A DNA stretch of 16,851 nucleotides from Legionellaceae bacterium (GCA_947505025.1 CANNIJ010000025.1:1-16851); one strand, 5' to 3'. Positions 1-8,492 are shown, counted from the first letter of the stretch. Notes: a model not told the origin generated them from the sequence alone. Made by a program: numbers and translations.

Positions 1-1420
1 GTTGCACTCTTTTGGCTAACATAACTTGACGTTCGCGATCGGCTTGTTTTTCTATAGGTAGCCTAAAGAACTGTCTAAATTGTCGCGCATTGCCCAATAA
101 GCCAGGCATAAGAAAATTAAATAGTGACCACAATTCCCCCAAATGATTTTCTAATGGCGTGCCAGTCAAACACAAGCGATAACGCGATTGAATTTGCAAG
201 ACAATTTGGGTGGTTTTAGTTCTGGAGTTCTTGATGAATTGAGCCTCATCTAAAATTAAATAATAAAACGGATACGCAATAAAACGACTTTTATCCCGCT
301 GAATTAAGCCATAAGTAGAGATTACTATATCATAATCCTCAAAAGGCTGATGATGGCGATCAAATCCATGAAAAACCAAGACTTTCAAATCAGGCGTAAA
401 ACGACTGGCTTCCTCGAACCAATTCCAAACCAAACTAGTAGGTGCCAGAATTAGACTGGCTGTCTTTAAACGTCCCTGTTCTTTTTCATGCTGTAATAAA
501 GCTAATGTTTGAATGGTTTTTCCCAGGCCCATATCATCAGCTAATACACCGCTAAACTGCATGTTCTGTAAAAAATGCAACCAATTTAAACCATGCTGCT
601 GGTAATCCCTTAATACCGTATTTAATCCTTCTGGTGGAGTGATATTCGGTAACGTCTCCATCGATGTCAATTGCTGTAATTGATCGCGTAATGCTTGGGT
701 TCCACGCCAGCGCGCTGCAGTCACGCGTAAAGCATCTTCTGCTTCCTGCATCAACGACACATGATAATGCCGCATACCGCCTACCCCAGTCCCCAGAGTA
801 TAATGTAGTAATACACGTAACAACGGACGTAACCTGCCAAATTCCATTCGTAACCGCTTGCCATCTAATAGCGGTAAATCAATTCGTTTTTTTTCCGGGA
901 AAGCTTCAATTTCAGCGCTGCTCATGCGATGCAGTAAATCAATAACCAACGGCATAATGTCCACTTCTACACCATCAATCACAATCCCTAACTGGTAGGC
1001 AAAAAAATCCCTACCGGCGCCATCGATGTTAGAGTACCACTCAAAAGTATCTACTTCGAATACATTTTCATGATTTAATGTTGAGTCTGCGGTCAACAGG
1101 CTGCGCTTAAGATTGGATGGTACGGCCGGTAACTCAACCACATTAAGTTTGGCTTGATCTTGCAGTGCAAAAAAACAAGCAGCAATGTGCCGGCATGGGG
1201 TTTGATCCTGGCATGCACAGCGCATGTCTCCTATGGGCCAAGACTTTAAATCCAAATGAACATCATATAATTGATGCACAATCCCTTTCACTCGAGCCTT
1301 AAGCAATCCTTCGCTCAATCTAATTGTTAACACCTGTCCGTGCTGCATGTCTTCCATGCCTTGACGTAATACACTCGGTGAAAAAACCTCAACCATCTTC
1401 AAGAGCGCTGCTTTTAACAT
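1..1420 (-). CDS. SWIM zinc-finger SNF2-family helicase, 3' end outside window
   Basis: This is a Swi2/Snf2-type ATPase, a DNA translocase of superfamily 2; no specific substrate can be read from the sequence. The frame stays open from the ATG at 1420 to the window edge, giving the first 473 residues. Residues 68-78 hold a SWIM zinc motif, C-x-C-x5-C-x-H. After a spacer of about 190 residues the helicase core begins: 'DYQQHGLNWL' near 272, Walker A 'DDMGLGKT' at 295-302, Walker B-type 'DEAQ' at 391-394, and motif III 'LTGTPLEN' near 418-425. The second RecA lobe must lie beyond position 1. The ATG at 1420 has AGGG nine bases upstream; an in-frame GTG at 1450 is the only longer option and lacks a ribosome site. 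It is divergent from nadE. Identity as SWIM/SNF2 is secure; function is not. Confidence 0.93.
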   Translation of the reverse strand, partial: MLKAALLKMVEVFSPSVLRQGMEDMQHGQVLTIRLSEGLLKARVKGIVHQLYDVHLDLKSWPIGDMRCACQDQTPCRHIAACFFALQDQAKLNVVELPAVPSNLKRSLLTADSTLNHENVFEVDTFEWYSNIDGAGRDFFAYQLGIVIDGVEVDIMPLVIDLLHRMSSAEIEAFPEKKRIDLPLLDGKRLRMEFGRLRPLLRVLLHYTLGTGVGGMRHYHVSLMQEAEDALRVTAARWRGTQALRDQLQQLTSMETLPNITPPEGLNTVLRDYQQHGLNWLHFLQNMQFSGVLADDMGLGKTIQTLALLQHEKEQGRLKTASLILAPTSLVWNWFEEASRFTPDLKVLVFHGFDRHHQPFEDYDIVISTYGLIQRDKSRFIAYPFYYLILDEAQFIKNSRTKTTQIVLQIQSRYRLCLTGTPLENHLGELWSLFNFLMPGLLGNARQFRQFFRLPIEKQADRERQVMLAKRVQ

Positions 1421-1468
1421 CTTCCTGGACCCTGCATGATGATCAAACACAGTATATTATCATAGATC

Positions 1469-1497
1469 TGGATACGCAGATGCATTTACAGGATAAT
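1469..1497 (+). promoter_or_regulatory. Possible nadE promoter
   Basis: TGGATA (1469-1474, 4 of 6 to the sigma-70 -35) and GATAAT (1492-1497, 5 of 6 to the -10) are separated by 17 bp. They lie in the 106-bp divergent gap, 29 bp before the nadE start. The call rests on pattern only; AT-rich gaps give such matches by chance. Confidence 0.35.
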
Positions 1498-1526
1498 AGA
1501 GTAAATAGTCTTTAAGAAAAACCAAT

Positions 1527-3125
1527 ATGACCGAATCTTTAACTGTTATGATGGCGCAAATCAATCCGATTGTCGGTGCAATAGAGGCTAATACAAACAC
1601 AATAATTGATATTGTACGTGCACAAGCCAGCAAAAATGATCTAATTGTTTTTCCAGAGCTTGTTTTAACTGGTTACCCACCGGAGGATCTTCTCTTCCGT
1701 AACAGCTGTGCAAACCGCGTAAATACAGCGATCAACGCAATCATGGCTGCGACAGGTGCTGTCTATGTGATTGTTGGACATCCCAGCTGGTATAAGAATC
1801 AATGCTTCAACTCAGCCAGTGTTTTTTATTCAGGTAAATGTGTTGCACGCTACTACAAACAAACATTACCCACTCATGGTGTCTTTGACGAACGACGTTA
1901 TTTCACCCCAGGTCCAGAGACAGCATGCGTATTCAAGATAAAAAACACTGGGATTGGCCTGTGTATCTGTGAGGACTTATGGCAACCTGGGCCAGTAGAA
2001 CGGTTAAAATCGGCGGGGGCTCAACTGCTGATCTCTTTAAATGCCTCGCCTTTTGAAGAAACCAAACAACAACAACGTATGTCGATACTCAAGGAACACG
2101 CACTCACCGGACTAAATATAGTATATGTTAATCTGGTGGGCGGGCAAGATGAATTGCTGTTTGACGGTCAATCTATGGCTTATGATAACCACGGGCAATG
2201 TTTTGCACGCGCCCCGGCATTTGAGAGCAATCTGCAAACCGTGACATTTAATCCGAACAAGGCCCGGGTTGCACCTGTACCTGATATTGATCACACCGCC
2301 ATACTGTATCGCGCTTTAGTCTTTGGATTACATGATTATATTGAAAAAAATGGTTTTCCAGCCGTCTTGATTGGATTGTCTGGTGGTATAGACTCAGCCC
2401 TGACTTTAGCGATTGCCGCTGATGCTTTGGGTGCAGAACGAGTACATGCCGTGATGATGCCATCACGTTATACCGCAACAATTAGCCACGAGTATGCACT
2501 CCAGCAGCTGAATACAATGCATGTTGCATATACAACACTTGATATAGAACCTACATTTAACGCCTTAATCTCAACCTTAGAACCGTCATTTATTGGCCAT
2601 GCCCCCGACGTAACAGAAGAAAATCTTCAGGCAAGAATTCGAGGTACTTTACTCATGGCATTATCCAACAAGACCGGTAACATGGTACTGACTACCAGCA
2701 ACAAAAGCGAACTAGCGGTCGGTTACTCTACCTTATACGGCGACATGTGTGGTGGATTTTCAGTATTAAAAGATGTGTTTAAAACACAAGTTTATGCTTT
2801 GGCAAAATATCGCAATACTATTACGCCAGTAATCCCAGAACAAGTTTTAACTCGAGCACCCAGCGCTGAATTGGCTTGGAATCAAACTGATCAAGACTCT
2901 TTGCCTGAATATGAGATTTTAGATACCATACTCCGCGCATATATTTATGAGCACTGTGACTTGGACGATCTGCTGTTGCGTGGATATACTCGAGATCTAG
3001 TTGAGCCCATCATTCAACGAATTAAGCGTAATGAACATAAACGCCGACAAGCCGCACCAGGTGTTAAAATTAGTCATTGTGCTTTCGGTAAGGACTGGCG
3101 CTATCCAATAACTTCTAAATTCTAG
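1527..3125 (+). CDS. nadE: Glutamine-dependent NAD+ synthetase
   Basis: Makes NAD+ from deamido-NAD+ (nicotinate adenine dinucleotide) with ATP, taking ammonia from glutamine; cytoplasmic, last step of NAD synthesis. The 532-residue protein has two domains. Residues 5-250 are a nitrilase-fold glutaminase with the expected triad: E44 in 'FPELVLTGYPPEDLL', K111 in 'YYKQTLPTHGVFDE' and C148 in 'CICEDLW'. Residues 260-530 are the synthetase: pyrophosphate-binding loop 'GLSGGIDSAL' (283-292), then 'TTSNKSE' (389-395), which occurs in the NadE family. The protein can therefore use glutamine rather than free ammonia only, unlike the short E. coli NadE. The ATG at 1527 is the first start in frame with the glutaminase fold; its ribosome site is weak (AAGAAA). 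It is first in a run of plus-strand genes, and nadD lies 7 kb downstream. Confidence 0.97.
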   Translation: MTESLTVMMAQINPIVGAIEANTNTIIDIVRAQASKNDLIVFPELVLTGYPPEDLLFRNSCANRVNTAINAIMAATGAVYVIVGHPSWYKNQCFNSASVFYSGKCVARYYKQTLPTHGVFDERRYFTPGPETACVFKIKNTGIGLCICEDLWQPGPVERLKSAGAQLLISLNASPFEETKQQQRMSILKEHALTGLNIVYVNLVGGQDELLFDGQSMAYDNHGQCFARAPAFESNLQTVTFNPNKARVAPVPDIDHTAILYRALVFGLHDYIEKNGFPAVLIGLSGGIDSALTLAIAADALGAERVHAVMMPSRYTATISHEYALQQLNTMHVAYTTLDIEPTFNALISTLEPSFIGHAPDVTEENLQARIRGTLLMALSNKTGNMVLTTSNKSELAVGYSTLYGDMCGGFSVLKDVFKTQVYALAKYRNTITPVIPEQVLTRAPSAELAWNQTDQDSLPEYEILDTILRAYIYEHCDLDDLLLRGYTRDLVEPIIQRIKRNEHKRRQAAPGVKISHCAFGKDWRYPITSKF

Positions 3126-3137
3126 GCAAGTACTTGC
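3126..3137. repeat. Perfect 12-bp palindrome after nadE stop
   Basis: GCAAGTACTTGC is a perfect palindrome starting at the base after the nadE TAG, 54 bp before the first barrel gene. It has no loop or T-run, so it is not an intrinsic terminator. A protein-binding site for the downstream gene is possible but unproven; I saw no second copy. Confidence 0.35.
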
Positions 3138-3191
3138 AAAATCATCCCAACACGCTAACATGGTGTCACTTTAAATCTTCATGAGTATAAG

Positions 3192-3830
3192 ATGAGAATC
3201 TCTGTTTTTATTGCCGCCGGACTACTCAGCCAAGCTGTGCTGGCAGCAGCGCCGATTGATGGACCATATTCGCAAGTTTTTGGTGGTTACGCCTGTATTC
3301 CCGACAATATGGGTGTCACGCAATGGGGGCTAACCCGATCAAATGTCAATCAACTTTCCGGCTTTGATGCTGGCGGTAATTTAGGTTTTAAAAGCAACCT
3401 AATGCGCTATGAAGGCGAATTCACATACATAAAATCCAACATAAACAAATTTACTCTTAACGATATCCAACAAACTGGTGTTAATGGTTATGACCAAGTA
3501 TTATTGGGTTTAGCTAATATCTATTACGATTGGCCGGGATTAAATACAACCTTACAACCATTTTTAGGTGGTGGGATCGGTTATGCCTGGGTACAAGCAC
3601 AATTAGATAGTTCAGGACCTTTTGGCGCCACAAATTTCACCGGTAGTAACTCAGTATTTGCTTACCAAGCCACTGGTGGATTAACATACAATTTCGCTGA
3701 AAACTATGCGTTAAGCTTAGGATATCGTTATATAGCAACCACCAGAACGCCTGAGATAGGACACTCAGTACAGGCACATCTGGCTAACTTAGGCGCGGTT
3801 TATCGTTTTGATGGTCGCCGTTATCAATAA
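3192..3830 (+). CDS. Outer-membrane beta-barrel protein (212 aa)
   Basis: Probable small outer-membrane barrel of the porin-family/OmpA-barrel type; ligand and role unknown. A signal peptide covers about residues 1-19, with cleavage at 'AVLA|AAPIDG'. The mature part alternates polar and hydrophobic residues in strand-like stretches, with Gly-rich turns ('LGGGIGYAWVQAQLD', about 125-139) and a late strand 'LSLGYRYIATTRTP' near 175-188. The last strand 'LANLGAVYRF' has the look of a C-terminal beta-signal ending in Phe, but six more residues (DGRRYQ) follow. The gene lies 66 bp after nadE and 71 bp before a related barrel gene, so the two are probably co-transcribed. Sequence style resembles barrels I know from Legionella. 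The Shine-Dalgarno region is poor. The barrel class is confident; a specific family name is not. Confidence 0.82.
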   Translation: MRISVFIAAGLLSQAVLAAAPIDGPYSQVFGGYACIPDNMGVTQWGLTRSNVNQLSGFDAGGNLGFKSNLMRYEGEFTYIKSNINKFTLNDIQQTGVNGYDQVLLGLANIYYDWPGLNTTLQPFLGGGIGYAWVQAQLDSSGPFGATNFTGSNSVFAYQATGGLTYNFAENYALSLGYRYIATTRTPEIGHSVQAHLANLGAVYRFDGRRYQ

Positions 3831-3901
3831 AATCTAATGTGCGAGTATTCTGAACATCTATATGCAAACAGATACACGATATATAAACAAAAGGACATGT
3901 T

Positions 3902-4675
3902 ATGAACTGCTTATGCACACGAACCGTGGCCGGTTTAATGACTGCTACTTTAATCTCATTAAGTTCAGCGACTTTTGCCCTTAATCCTGTTGAAGGATGG
4001 TACGCAGGATTATACCTGGGTGTGAGTTATGCGCCAGATACTTTGTTTCCTGTTACAGGTCCATTTGGCGGAATTACCCTGAGCAATGCATCTTTAGCCT
4101 ATGGCGTGCTGGGTGGTGTTGGGGGGGAGTTAGGCTATAGATGCGGTCATTTACGTGCTGAGGGACAAATTCTTTACAATAATAATCCATACTCATCTAT
4201 AACTATAGATAACTTAATGATTAACGGCACAAGAACTACATTTAACGGTCAGGCTTACCCCGTAAGCATGACCGGTCAAACAAATATTGGTGCGGCTCTA
4301 GTCAACGGATTCTTCGATCTATACACCCCAAACCGTGACAACGTAGATAATATTGCCCCATATGTTGGCTTGGGTATTGGCTATGCCTACGTACAAAACA
4401 ACTTAACAATTACATATAGTAATACGACCACTGATCCATCCACAATCACCCTGCAACAAGGTGATTTTTGGCGTAACTACACTTCTTTGGCGGGCCAGGC
4501 AATTGCTGGTGTCAATTACTTCATGGATGATTTCACAACGATTGGGATTGATTTTAGATATTTTAGCACTACCAAGCAAACACACTCAGGCAGATATGAA
4601 TTTATATCATTTGATACTCAGAACCAAATATATTCTGCAAATTTAGTCTTTAATGGGGCTTTTGATCTTGGTTGA
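3902..4675 (+). CDS. Outer-membrane beta-barrel protein (257 aa), relative of upstream barrel
   Basis: Second probable outer-membrane barrel. The signal peptide is about residues 1-26, with cleavage at 'SSATFA|LNPVEG'. The mature start 'EGWYAGLYLGVSYAPD' is like the first strand of Legionella-type barrel proteins. Further strand-like segments include 'NIAPYVGLGIGYAYVQNNL' and 'TTIGIDFRYFSTTKQT', which match the corresponding parts of the upstream barrel ('FLGGGIGYAWVQ', 'LSLGYRYIATTR'), so the pair look like diverged duplicates. The likely final strand 'IYSANLVFNGAF' is followed by DLG rather than ending on an aromatic residue. The start is well supported: AAGGA at 3891-3895, six bases before the ATG. 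The last 23 bases overlap the longest rpe frame. Function unknown. Confidence 0.84.
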   Translation: MNCLCTRTVAGLMTATLISLSSATFALNPVEGWYAGLYLGVSYAPDTLFPVTGPFGGITLSNASLAYGVLGGVGGELGYRCGHLRAEGQILYNNNPYSSITIDNLMINGTRTTFNGQAYPVSMTGQTNIGAALVNGFFDLYTPNRDNVDNIAPYVGLGIGYAYVQNNLTITYSNTTTDPSTITLQQGDFWRNYTSLAGQAIAGVNYFMDDFTTIGIDFRYFSTTKQTHSGRYEFISFDTQNQIYSANLVFNGAFDLG

Positions 4676-5339
4676 CCCAACTAAAAATCTAATCCTAGCA
4701 TCCATTATGTCTGCAGATTTAATGCGTATAGGCGAAGACGTAGATCAGGTTATGGGTGCTGGCGTGGATATGCTGCATCTTGATGTGATGGATAATCACT
4801 ATGTACCTAATTTAACTTTTGGGCCACAAATTTGTTCTGATTTAAACAAACGTAATTGTGGCTTGGGTATAGACGTACATTTGATGGCTCGGCCTGCGGA
4901 TCGATTAATCCAAAGTTTTGCTGCAGCCGGTGCAACCAGAATCAGCATCCACCCCGACGCCACCATCCACTTAGATCGCAGTTTGCAACTTATTCGAAAA
5001 CTAGGCTGTCAGGTTGGTTTGGTTATAAACCCAGCTACCACCGTTGATTGTTTAGCATTTTGCGCACATAGATTAGATTTTGTCACGGTAATGACGGTGA
5101 ATCCTGGTTTTGCTGGCCAAGCATTAATCCCGCAAATGCTTGAAAAAATTGCACAAATTCATAAATTATACCCGGATTTAGCTATTTGTGTTGATGGTGG
5201 TGTCTGCGCGGACAACATGCAGGCCTTAGCAATGGCTGGAGCCACTCAATTTGTAGTCGGCTCAGCGATTTTTAAGCAAAAAGATTATGTGCAAACCGTA
5301 TTAAACATGCGTCAAGCATTACGTGTTTCCAGGGCATGA
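4653..5339 (+). CDS. rpe: Ribulose-phosphate 3-epimerase
   Basis: Interconverts D-ribulose 5-phosphate and D-xylulose 5-phosphate in the pentose phosphate pathway; cytoplasmic TIM barrel. Key residues are in place (228-residue numbering): S20 in 'SIMSAD', metal ligands H42 and D44 in 'LHLDVMDNHYVPNLTFG', H76 in 'DVHLM', and the second acid/base and metal ligand D181 in 'CVDGGV'; phosphate-binding turns are 'VNPGFAGQ' and 'VVGSAIF'. Compared with E. coli Rpe, the longest frame carries about eight extra N-terminal residues. In-frame TTG codons at 4662 and 4668 are possible starts; GGGG at 4655-4658 would sit nine bases before the TTG at 4668. With any of these starts the gene overlaps the barrel gene, implying translational coupling. 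Its stop overlaps the slt start (ATGA). Confidence 0.95.
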   Translation: MGLLILVDPTKNLILASIMSADLMRIGEDVDQVMGAGVDMLHLDVMDNHYVPNLTFGPQICSDLNKRNCGLGIDVHLMARPADRLIQSFAAAGATRISIHPDATIHLDRSLQLIRKLGCQVGLVINPATTVDCLAFCAHRLDFVTVMTVNPGFAGQALIPQMLEKIAQIHKLYPDLAICVDGGVCADNMQALAMAGATQFVVGSAIFKQKDYVQTVLNMRQALRVSRA

Positions 5340-7102
5340 GCCGACTAATTAAATACGTTTTACGTTTAATAATAGTTTTTTTTATGATCCCAGTGCACGC
5401 TGGCCAGGCATATTTAGATAAGTTTCACGGCTACTTAAAATGGTCCTCACAACTTCCAACTACCACCGATCCTGATTTCTTATCCTTTATTGAGTTCCCA
5501 TCACCTTTAACGACTAAATTACGTGAAAAATGGTTATATCAAATGGCTTATAGCAAACGTTGGGCTGATTTTCATACAGCTTATCGAGGCTCGAATGACG
5601 TTAGTTTACAATGTTATGCTCAAACAGCATTATACAATTTAGACTATAAGGATGAGGCCTTAAAATCTGCACTACCTTTATGGTTAAACGGTAACCGCCA
5701 ACCAGCAGCTTGTAATACATTATTTAACTTATTATTAGCCAATAATGCATTCAGTGTACCGCAGCTACAACAACGCCTCACACTGGCGCTAGAAAAAAGC
5801 AATCACGCTTTGGCTATAACTATTTTAAAACAATTAAAACTTCCACAAGAAGCTGACTTACTGGAACAAATTCATAAAAAACCAACAATTATCTCTTATC
5901 TGTCGCCAAGTATGCTACATAGTGAGTTTTATCTTTATGGATTGAAATTACTGTTTGCAAGCAACCAGCAAAAGGCCATTGAACTTGCCAATAAATATAA
6001 ATTAAGCCAATATCAACAACAAGATTTCATCGGTCATGTTGCTTTGTATAAAGCCATTAGACACCAACCAGAAGCTAAACAATGGTTAAACCAAATAACA
6101 TCATTGAACGATCATCCTGTGTTGTTAGATTGGTCAATTAGATCAGCTTTGTCTGATAAACGCTGGGATGACGTATTAAAATTAATTCAAATTTCTCCAG
6201 ATGCACAGACGCCATGCTGGCGTTATTGGCGTGCGCGTGCTCTTCAGAAATTAGGCGATCACATCAATGCTAATCAAGAGTATGAAGTTTTGGCCAAAAC
6301 ACGTAATTATTACGGCTTTTTAGCGAGCATGAGGATAAATCATCCATTGTCTTTTGAGGAAGAGCAAGTTGTACCTCGTCAAGATTTATTAAAATTATAT
6401 CAACCAATTACTCAAGAAATACGAGTTTTATATAACACGAATCAAGTATTAGCGGCAGCAAGACGTTTAAATGATTTCATGAGCGAACTACCCAATGATG
6501 AGCAAAGCACTTTGGCAAATTGGGTAGCAAATGATTTGCACTGGTATGATCGCGCGATATATCTGAGTAATACACCTAAATTAAATAATATATTATCCTT
6601 AAGATTTCCAATACCCTATACAGATATTATCAAGATATCTGCGCAAAAGAATAAACTTAAGCCTGAGTTGGTATTTGCGATGATTCGACAAGAAAGTACA
6701 TTTCGTTCGGATATAATCTCATCTGCAGGCGCTCAGGGTATTATGCAAATAATGCCCATGACTGCGCGCATGGTGGCCAACCAAACAGGAATTAAATACT
6801 CAGGTCCAGATCAACTATTAAATTCGGAAAAAAGTATTGAAATAGGTACAGCATATTTGGGCAAACTCTCAAAACAATTTAATGGCCACCCAATATTAAT
6901 GGCTGCAGCGTACAATGCCGGGCCTAAACAAGTACGTCACTGGATCACCTATAGCCATACTAGTGAAATTGATTTATGGATTGAAACACTAGCATGGCCA
7001 GAAACACGTAATTATCTAAAAAACATTTTGGCATTTTATGCAGTTTATCAACATAGATTGAATGAGACAATCAATCTAACTGCTTTGATGCAAGAATTTT
7101 AA
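5336..7102 (+). CDS. slt: Soluble lytic murein transglycosylase (Slt70-like)
   Basis: Periplasmic muramidase-type enzyme that cuts the MurNAc-GlcNAc bond of peptidoglycan with formation of 1,6-anhydro-MurNAc. The 588-residue protein has a signal peptide (about 1-22, 'MIPVHA|GQAYLD'), then a long helical region (about 30-420) matching the superhelical U/L domains of Slt70, including 'CWRYWRARALQKLGD' near 294-308. The catalytic SLT domain is at about 430-570: 'FAMIRQESTFRSD' with catalytic Glu E453, 'GAQGIMQIMPMTA' (465-477), 'AAAYNAGPKQVRHW' (523-536) and 'WPETRNYLKNIL' (554-565). E. coli Slt70 is somewhat longer. The start ATG overlaps the rpe stop as ATGA, so the two are translationally coupled. 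The 3' end shares its TTAA with the stop codon of convergent rnfH. Confidence 0.94.
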   Translation: MSRLIKYVLRLIIVFFMIPVHAGQAYLDKFHGYLKWSSQLPTTTDPDFLSFIEFPSPLTTKLREKWLYQMAYSKRWADFHTAYRGSNDVSLQCYAQTALYNLDYKDEALKSALPLWLNGNRQPAACNTLFNLLLANNAFSVPQLQQRLTLALEKSNHALAITILKQLKLPQEADLLEQIHKKPTIISYLSPSMLHSEFYLYGLKLLFASNQQKAIELANKYKLSQYQQQDFIGHVALYKAIRHQPEAKQWLNQITSLNDHPVLLDWSIRSALSDKRWDDVLKLIQISPDAQTPCWRYWRARALQKLGDHINANQEYEVLAKTRNYYGFLASMRINHPLSFEEEQVVPRQDLLKLYQPITQEIRVLYNTNQVLAAARRLNDFMSELPNDEQSTLANWVANDLHWYDRAIYLSNTPKLNNILSLRFPIPYTDIIKISAQKNKLKPELVFAMIRQESTFRSDIISSAGAQGIMQIMPMTARMVANQTGIKYSGPDQLLNSEKSIEIGTAYLGKLSKQFNGHPILMAAAYNAGPKQVRHWITYSHTSEIDLWIETLAWPETRNYLKNILAFYAVYQHRLNETINLTALMQEF

Positions 7103-7371
7103 CTATCCCGGGCGCGTTTACGTCGTGTTTCTTTAGGATCACGATGCAATGGCCGGTATACTTCAAGCCGATCACCTGGTTGCACCAAGCTGGTTAAATC
7201 TACTGATTTAGAAAAGATACCGGTGCATAACACTTGCGCAGGATCTAGTTCATTGATCATACCTGATTGATTTAAAGCATCATTAACTGTCATGCCCAAA
7301 AACCAAGCGCATGTCTTATTCTTAGCTGGTTGTGTTTGCGTGGGACAAAACACAACCTCAACCATTAACAT
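7099..7371 (-). CDS. rnfH: RnfH family ubiquitin-like protein
   Basis: Small RnfH-family protein with a predicted beta-grasp, ubiquitin-like fold (90 aa); its biochemical role is not established. Hallmarks are the N-terminal strand 'VEVVF', the 'LDPAQVLCTGIFSKSVDLTS' middle that replaces the usual 'vGIysrp...l' stretch, and the diagnostic C-terminus 'PGDRLEVYRPLHRDPKETRR'. It follows ratA with a 7-base overlap, as in many gammaproteobacteria where ratA and rnfH are paired. The start is either M1 (7371) or M3 (7365); neither has a strong ribosome site, so coupling to ratA is likely. Its stop codon and that of convergent slt share the palindrome TTAA. Confidence 0.92.
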   Translation of the reverse strand: MLMVEVVFCPTQTQPAKNKTCAWFLGMTVNDALNQSGMINELDPAQVLCTGIFSKSVDLTSLVQPGDRLEVYRPLHRDPKETRRKRARDS

Positions 7372-7811
7372 ATTATCGGATTATCCTGATAGATAATCTG
7401 AGCACGATCACAAAAAGCATCAATCATTTTACTGCTGATTTGTTCAAACATTGGACCCAGTAACATAGAAAACATTCTACTCGAAAATTCAAATTCCAAA
7501 TCAAATGAAATCAGACATCCATGAGGTGCTGGGTCGAAACGCCAAAAACCCTCAAGATGATGAAACGGTCCGTCAATTAGACGTAATTCAATTACTTTAT
7601 TTTTCTGCAAGCGATTACATGTGGTAAACGATTTGCTCATCCCTCCGGCCAAAATAGTCAGAGTAGCTTGAACTTCATCCTCAGTACGGTGGTGTATCTC
7701 ACTGCCAGAGAAATATGGCAGAAAGTCACCATAATGCTCAACGTCATCGACCAACTGATACATTTGCTCACAAGAAAAAGGTACAATACGTGATTTTTGA
7801 ATTTGGGTCAT
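7365..7811 (-). CDS. ratA: RatA/Coq10-type START-domain protein
   Basis: Member of the RatA (YfjG)/Coq10 family, with a hydrophobic-pocket START-like fold. E. coli RatA was described as an inhibitor of 70S ribosome association, while Coq10 relatives bind ubiquinone; which role applies here is not visible. The sequence is a clear match: 'VPFSCEQMYQLVDDVEHYGDFLP' starting at residue 10 (split here only for description), 'LIDGPFHHLEGFWRF' (about 78-92), and 'FEFSSRMFSMLLGPMFEQ' near the C-terminus. A TTG at 7817 would extend the frame by two codons, but the ATG at 7811 overlaps the upstream esterase stop as ATGA and has GGGA about nine bases before it. The gene lies between the esterase and rnfH. 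The usual neighbour smpB is absent. Confidence 0.92.
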   Translation of the reverse strand: MTQIQKSRIVPFSCEQMYQLVDDVEHYGDFLPYFSGSEIHHRTEDEVQATLTILAGGMSKSFTTCNRLQKNKVIELRLIDGPFHHLEGFWRFDPAPHGCLISFDLEFEFSSRMFSMLLGPMFEQISSKMIDAFCDRAQIIYQDNPIIC

Positions 7812-8479
7812 CCGCAATTTCCCTGTTTAATATTTAAAGATATACGTTTATTTAGCCAATTAGATATATCCCGTATTTCTTTTGCGCATATAGAATGATC
7901 CATTAGATATTCTTGTAGCTCAACGTCATGAAAACCACGCGCTAATAACCAAGAGTGTATACTTCTGGTCCACTCAGTTGGCACAACATTATCCAATGTT
8001 CCAGCAGCAATAAATACTGGAGTTTCCAGTTGATGTACATCCGGCCGCTCGCTAGCTAATGGCAAATAAGCTGATAATACAATTATCCCACCCATAGGAT
8101 CTGGCAGATTTAATCCGGTATGTAAGGCCATTGCCCCACCCTGAGAAAATCCAGCTAAAAAAATCTGTCGATTGCTAAAGCCTGCATTATTTTGTTCAGA
8201 CAAGACTTCTAAAACACGTGCTTCAGACTCATGTATTCCAACACGGTCCTCGCGAGAACTTATCGTCAGACCTGTAATATCATACCATGCGCGCATAGAC
8301 TGATTATTATTTACAGTAACTGGCCGCACAGGTGCGTCTATAAAAACATGGCGTACTGGAGCTGTTAACAAAAACTGATCAGCCAACGCCATCATATTTT
8401 GAGAATTAGAACCTAAGCCATGCATCCAAATAACACATGCTTGTGCCGGCAATTGTGGATCTTTTATATAAACGTTCAA
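7808..8479 (-). CDS. Carboxylesterase/lysophospholipase, alpha/beta hydrolase, TTG start
   Basis: Serine esterase of the phospholipase/carboxylesterase family (EstB/YpfH type), probably cytoplasmic, acting on small acyl esters or lysophospholipids. With the start at TTG 8479 the protein has 223 residues: oxyanion-hole strand 'VIWMHGLG' (16-23), nucleophile S112 in 'GFSQGG', D163 in 'AAGTLDNVVP', and H195 in 'LMDHSI', where the family usually has M-G-H. An ATG at 8524 would add 15 residues, but it has no ribosome site. The TTG has AGGAG eight bases upstream, and a TTGACA promoter whose predicted start (about 8508) lies downstream of that ATG. Family proteins begin at about this place ahead of 'VIWxHGLG'. 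The gene is first in an esterase-ratA-rnfH unit; its stop overlaps the ratA start. Substrate unknown. Confidence 0.9.
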   Translation of the reverse strand: MNVYIKDPQLPAQACVIWMHGLGSNSQNMMALADQFLLTAPVRHVFIDAPVRPVTVNNNQSMRAWYDITGLTISSREDRVGIHESEARVLEVLSEQNNAGFSNRQIFLAGFSQGGAMALHTGLNLPDPMGGIIVLSAYLPLASERPDVHQLETPVFIAAGTLDNVVPTEWTRSIHSWLLARGFHDVELQEYLMDHSICAKEIRDISNWLNKRISLNIKQGNCG

Positions 8480-8487
8480 ACATCTGA

Positions 8488-8492
8488 CTCCT
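8488..8492 (-). promoter_or_regulatory. Shine-Dalgarno deciding the esterase TTG start
   Basis: AGGAG on the minus strand lies eight bases before the TTG at 8479. An out-of-frame ATG at 8483 sits between them and leads into another frame. The upstream in-frame ATG at 8524 has no such site. Confidence 0.6.

Noticed and set aside
664..945. Plus-strand open frame of 93 codons
   Set aside because: It lies inside the continuous minus-strand helicase frame, which carries clear SWIM and SNF2 motifs.
7099..7811. ratA-rnfH as a toxin-antitoxin pair
   Set aside because: Both are widespread conserved housekeeping-type genes usually found together; RatA belongs to the Coq10/START family and nothing here shows addiction behaviour.
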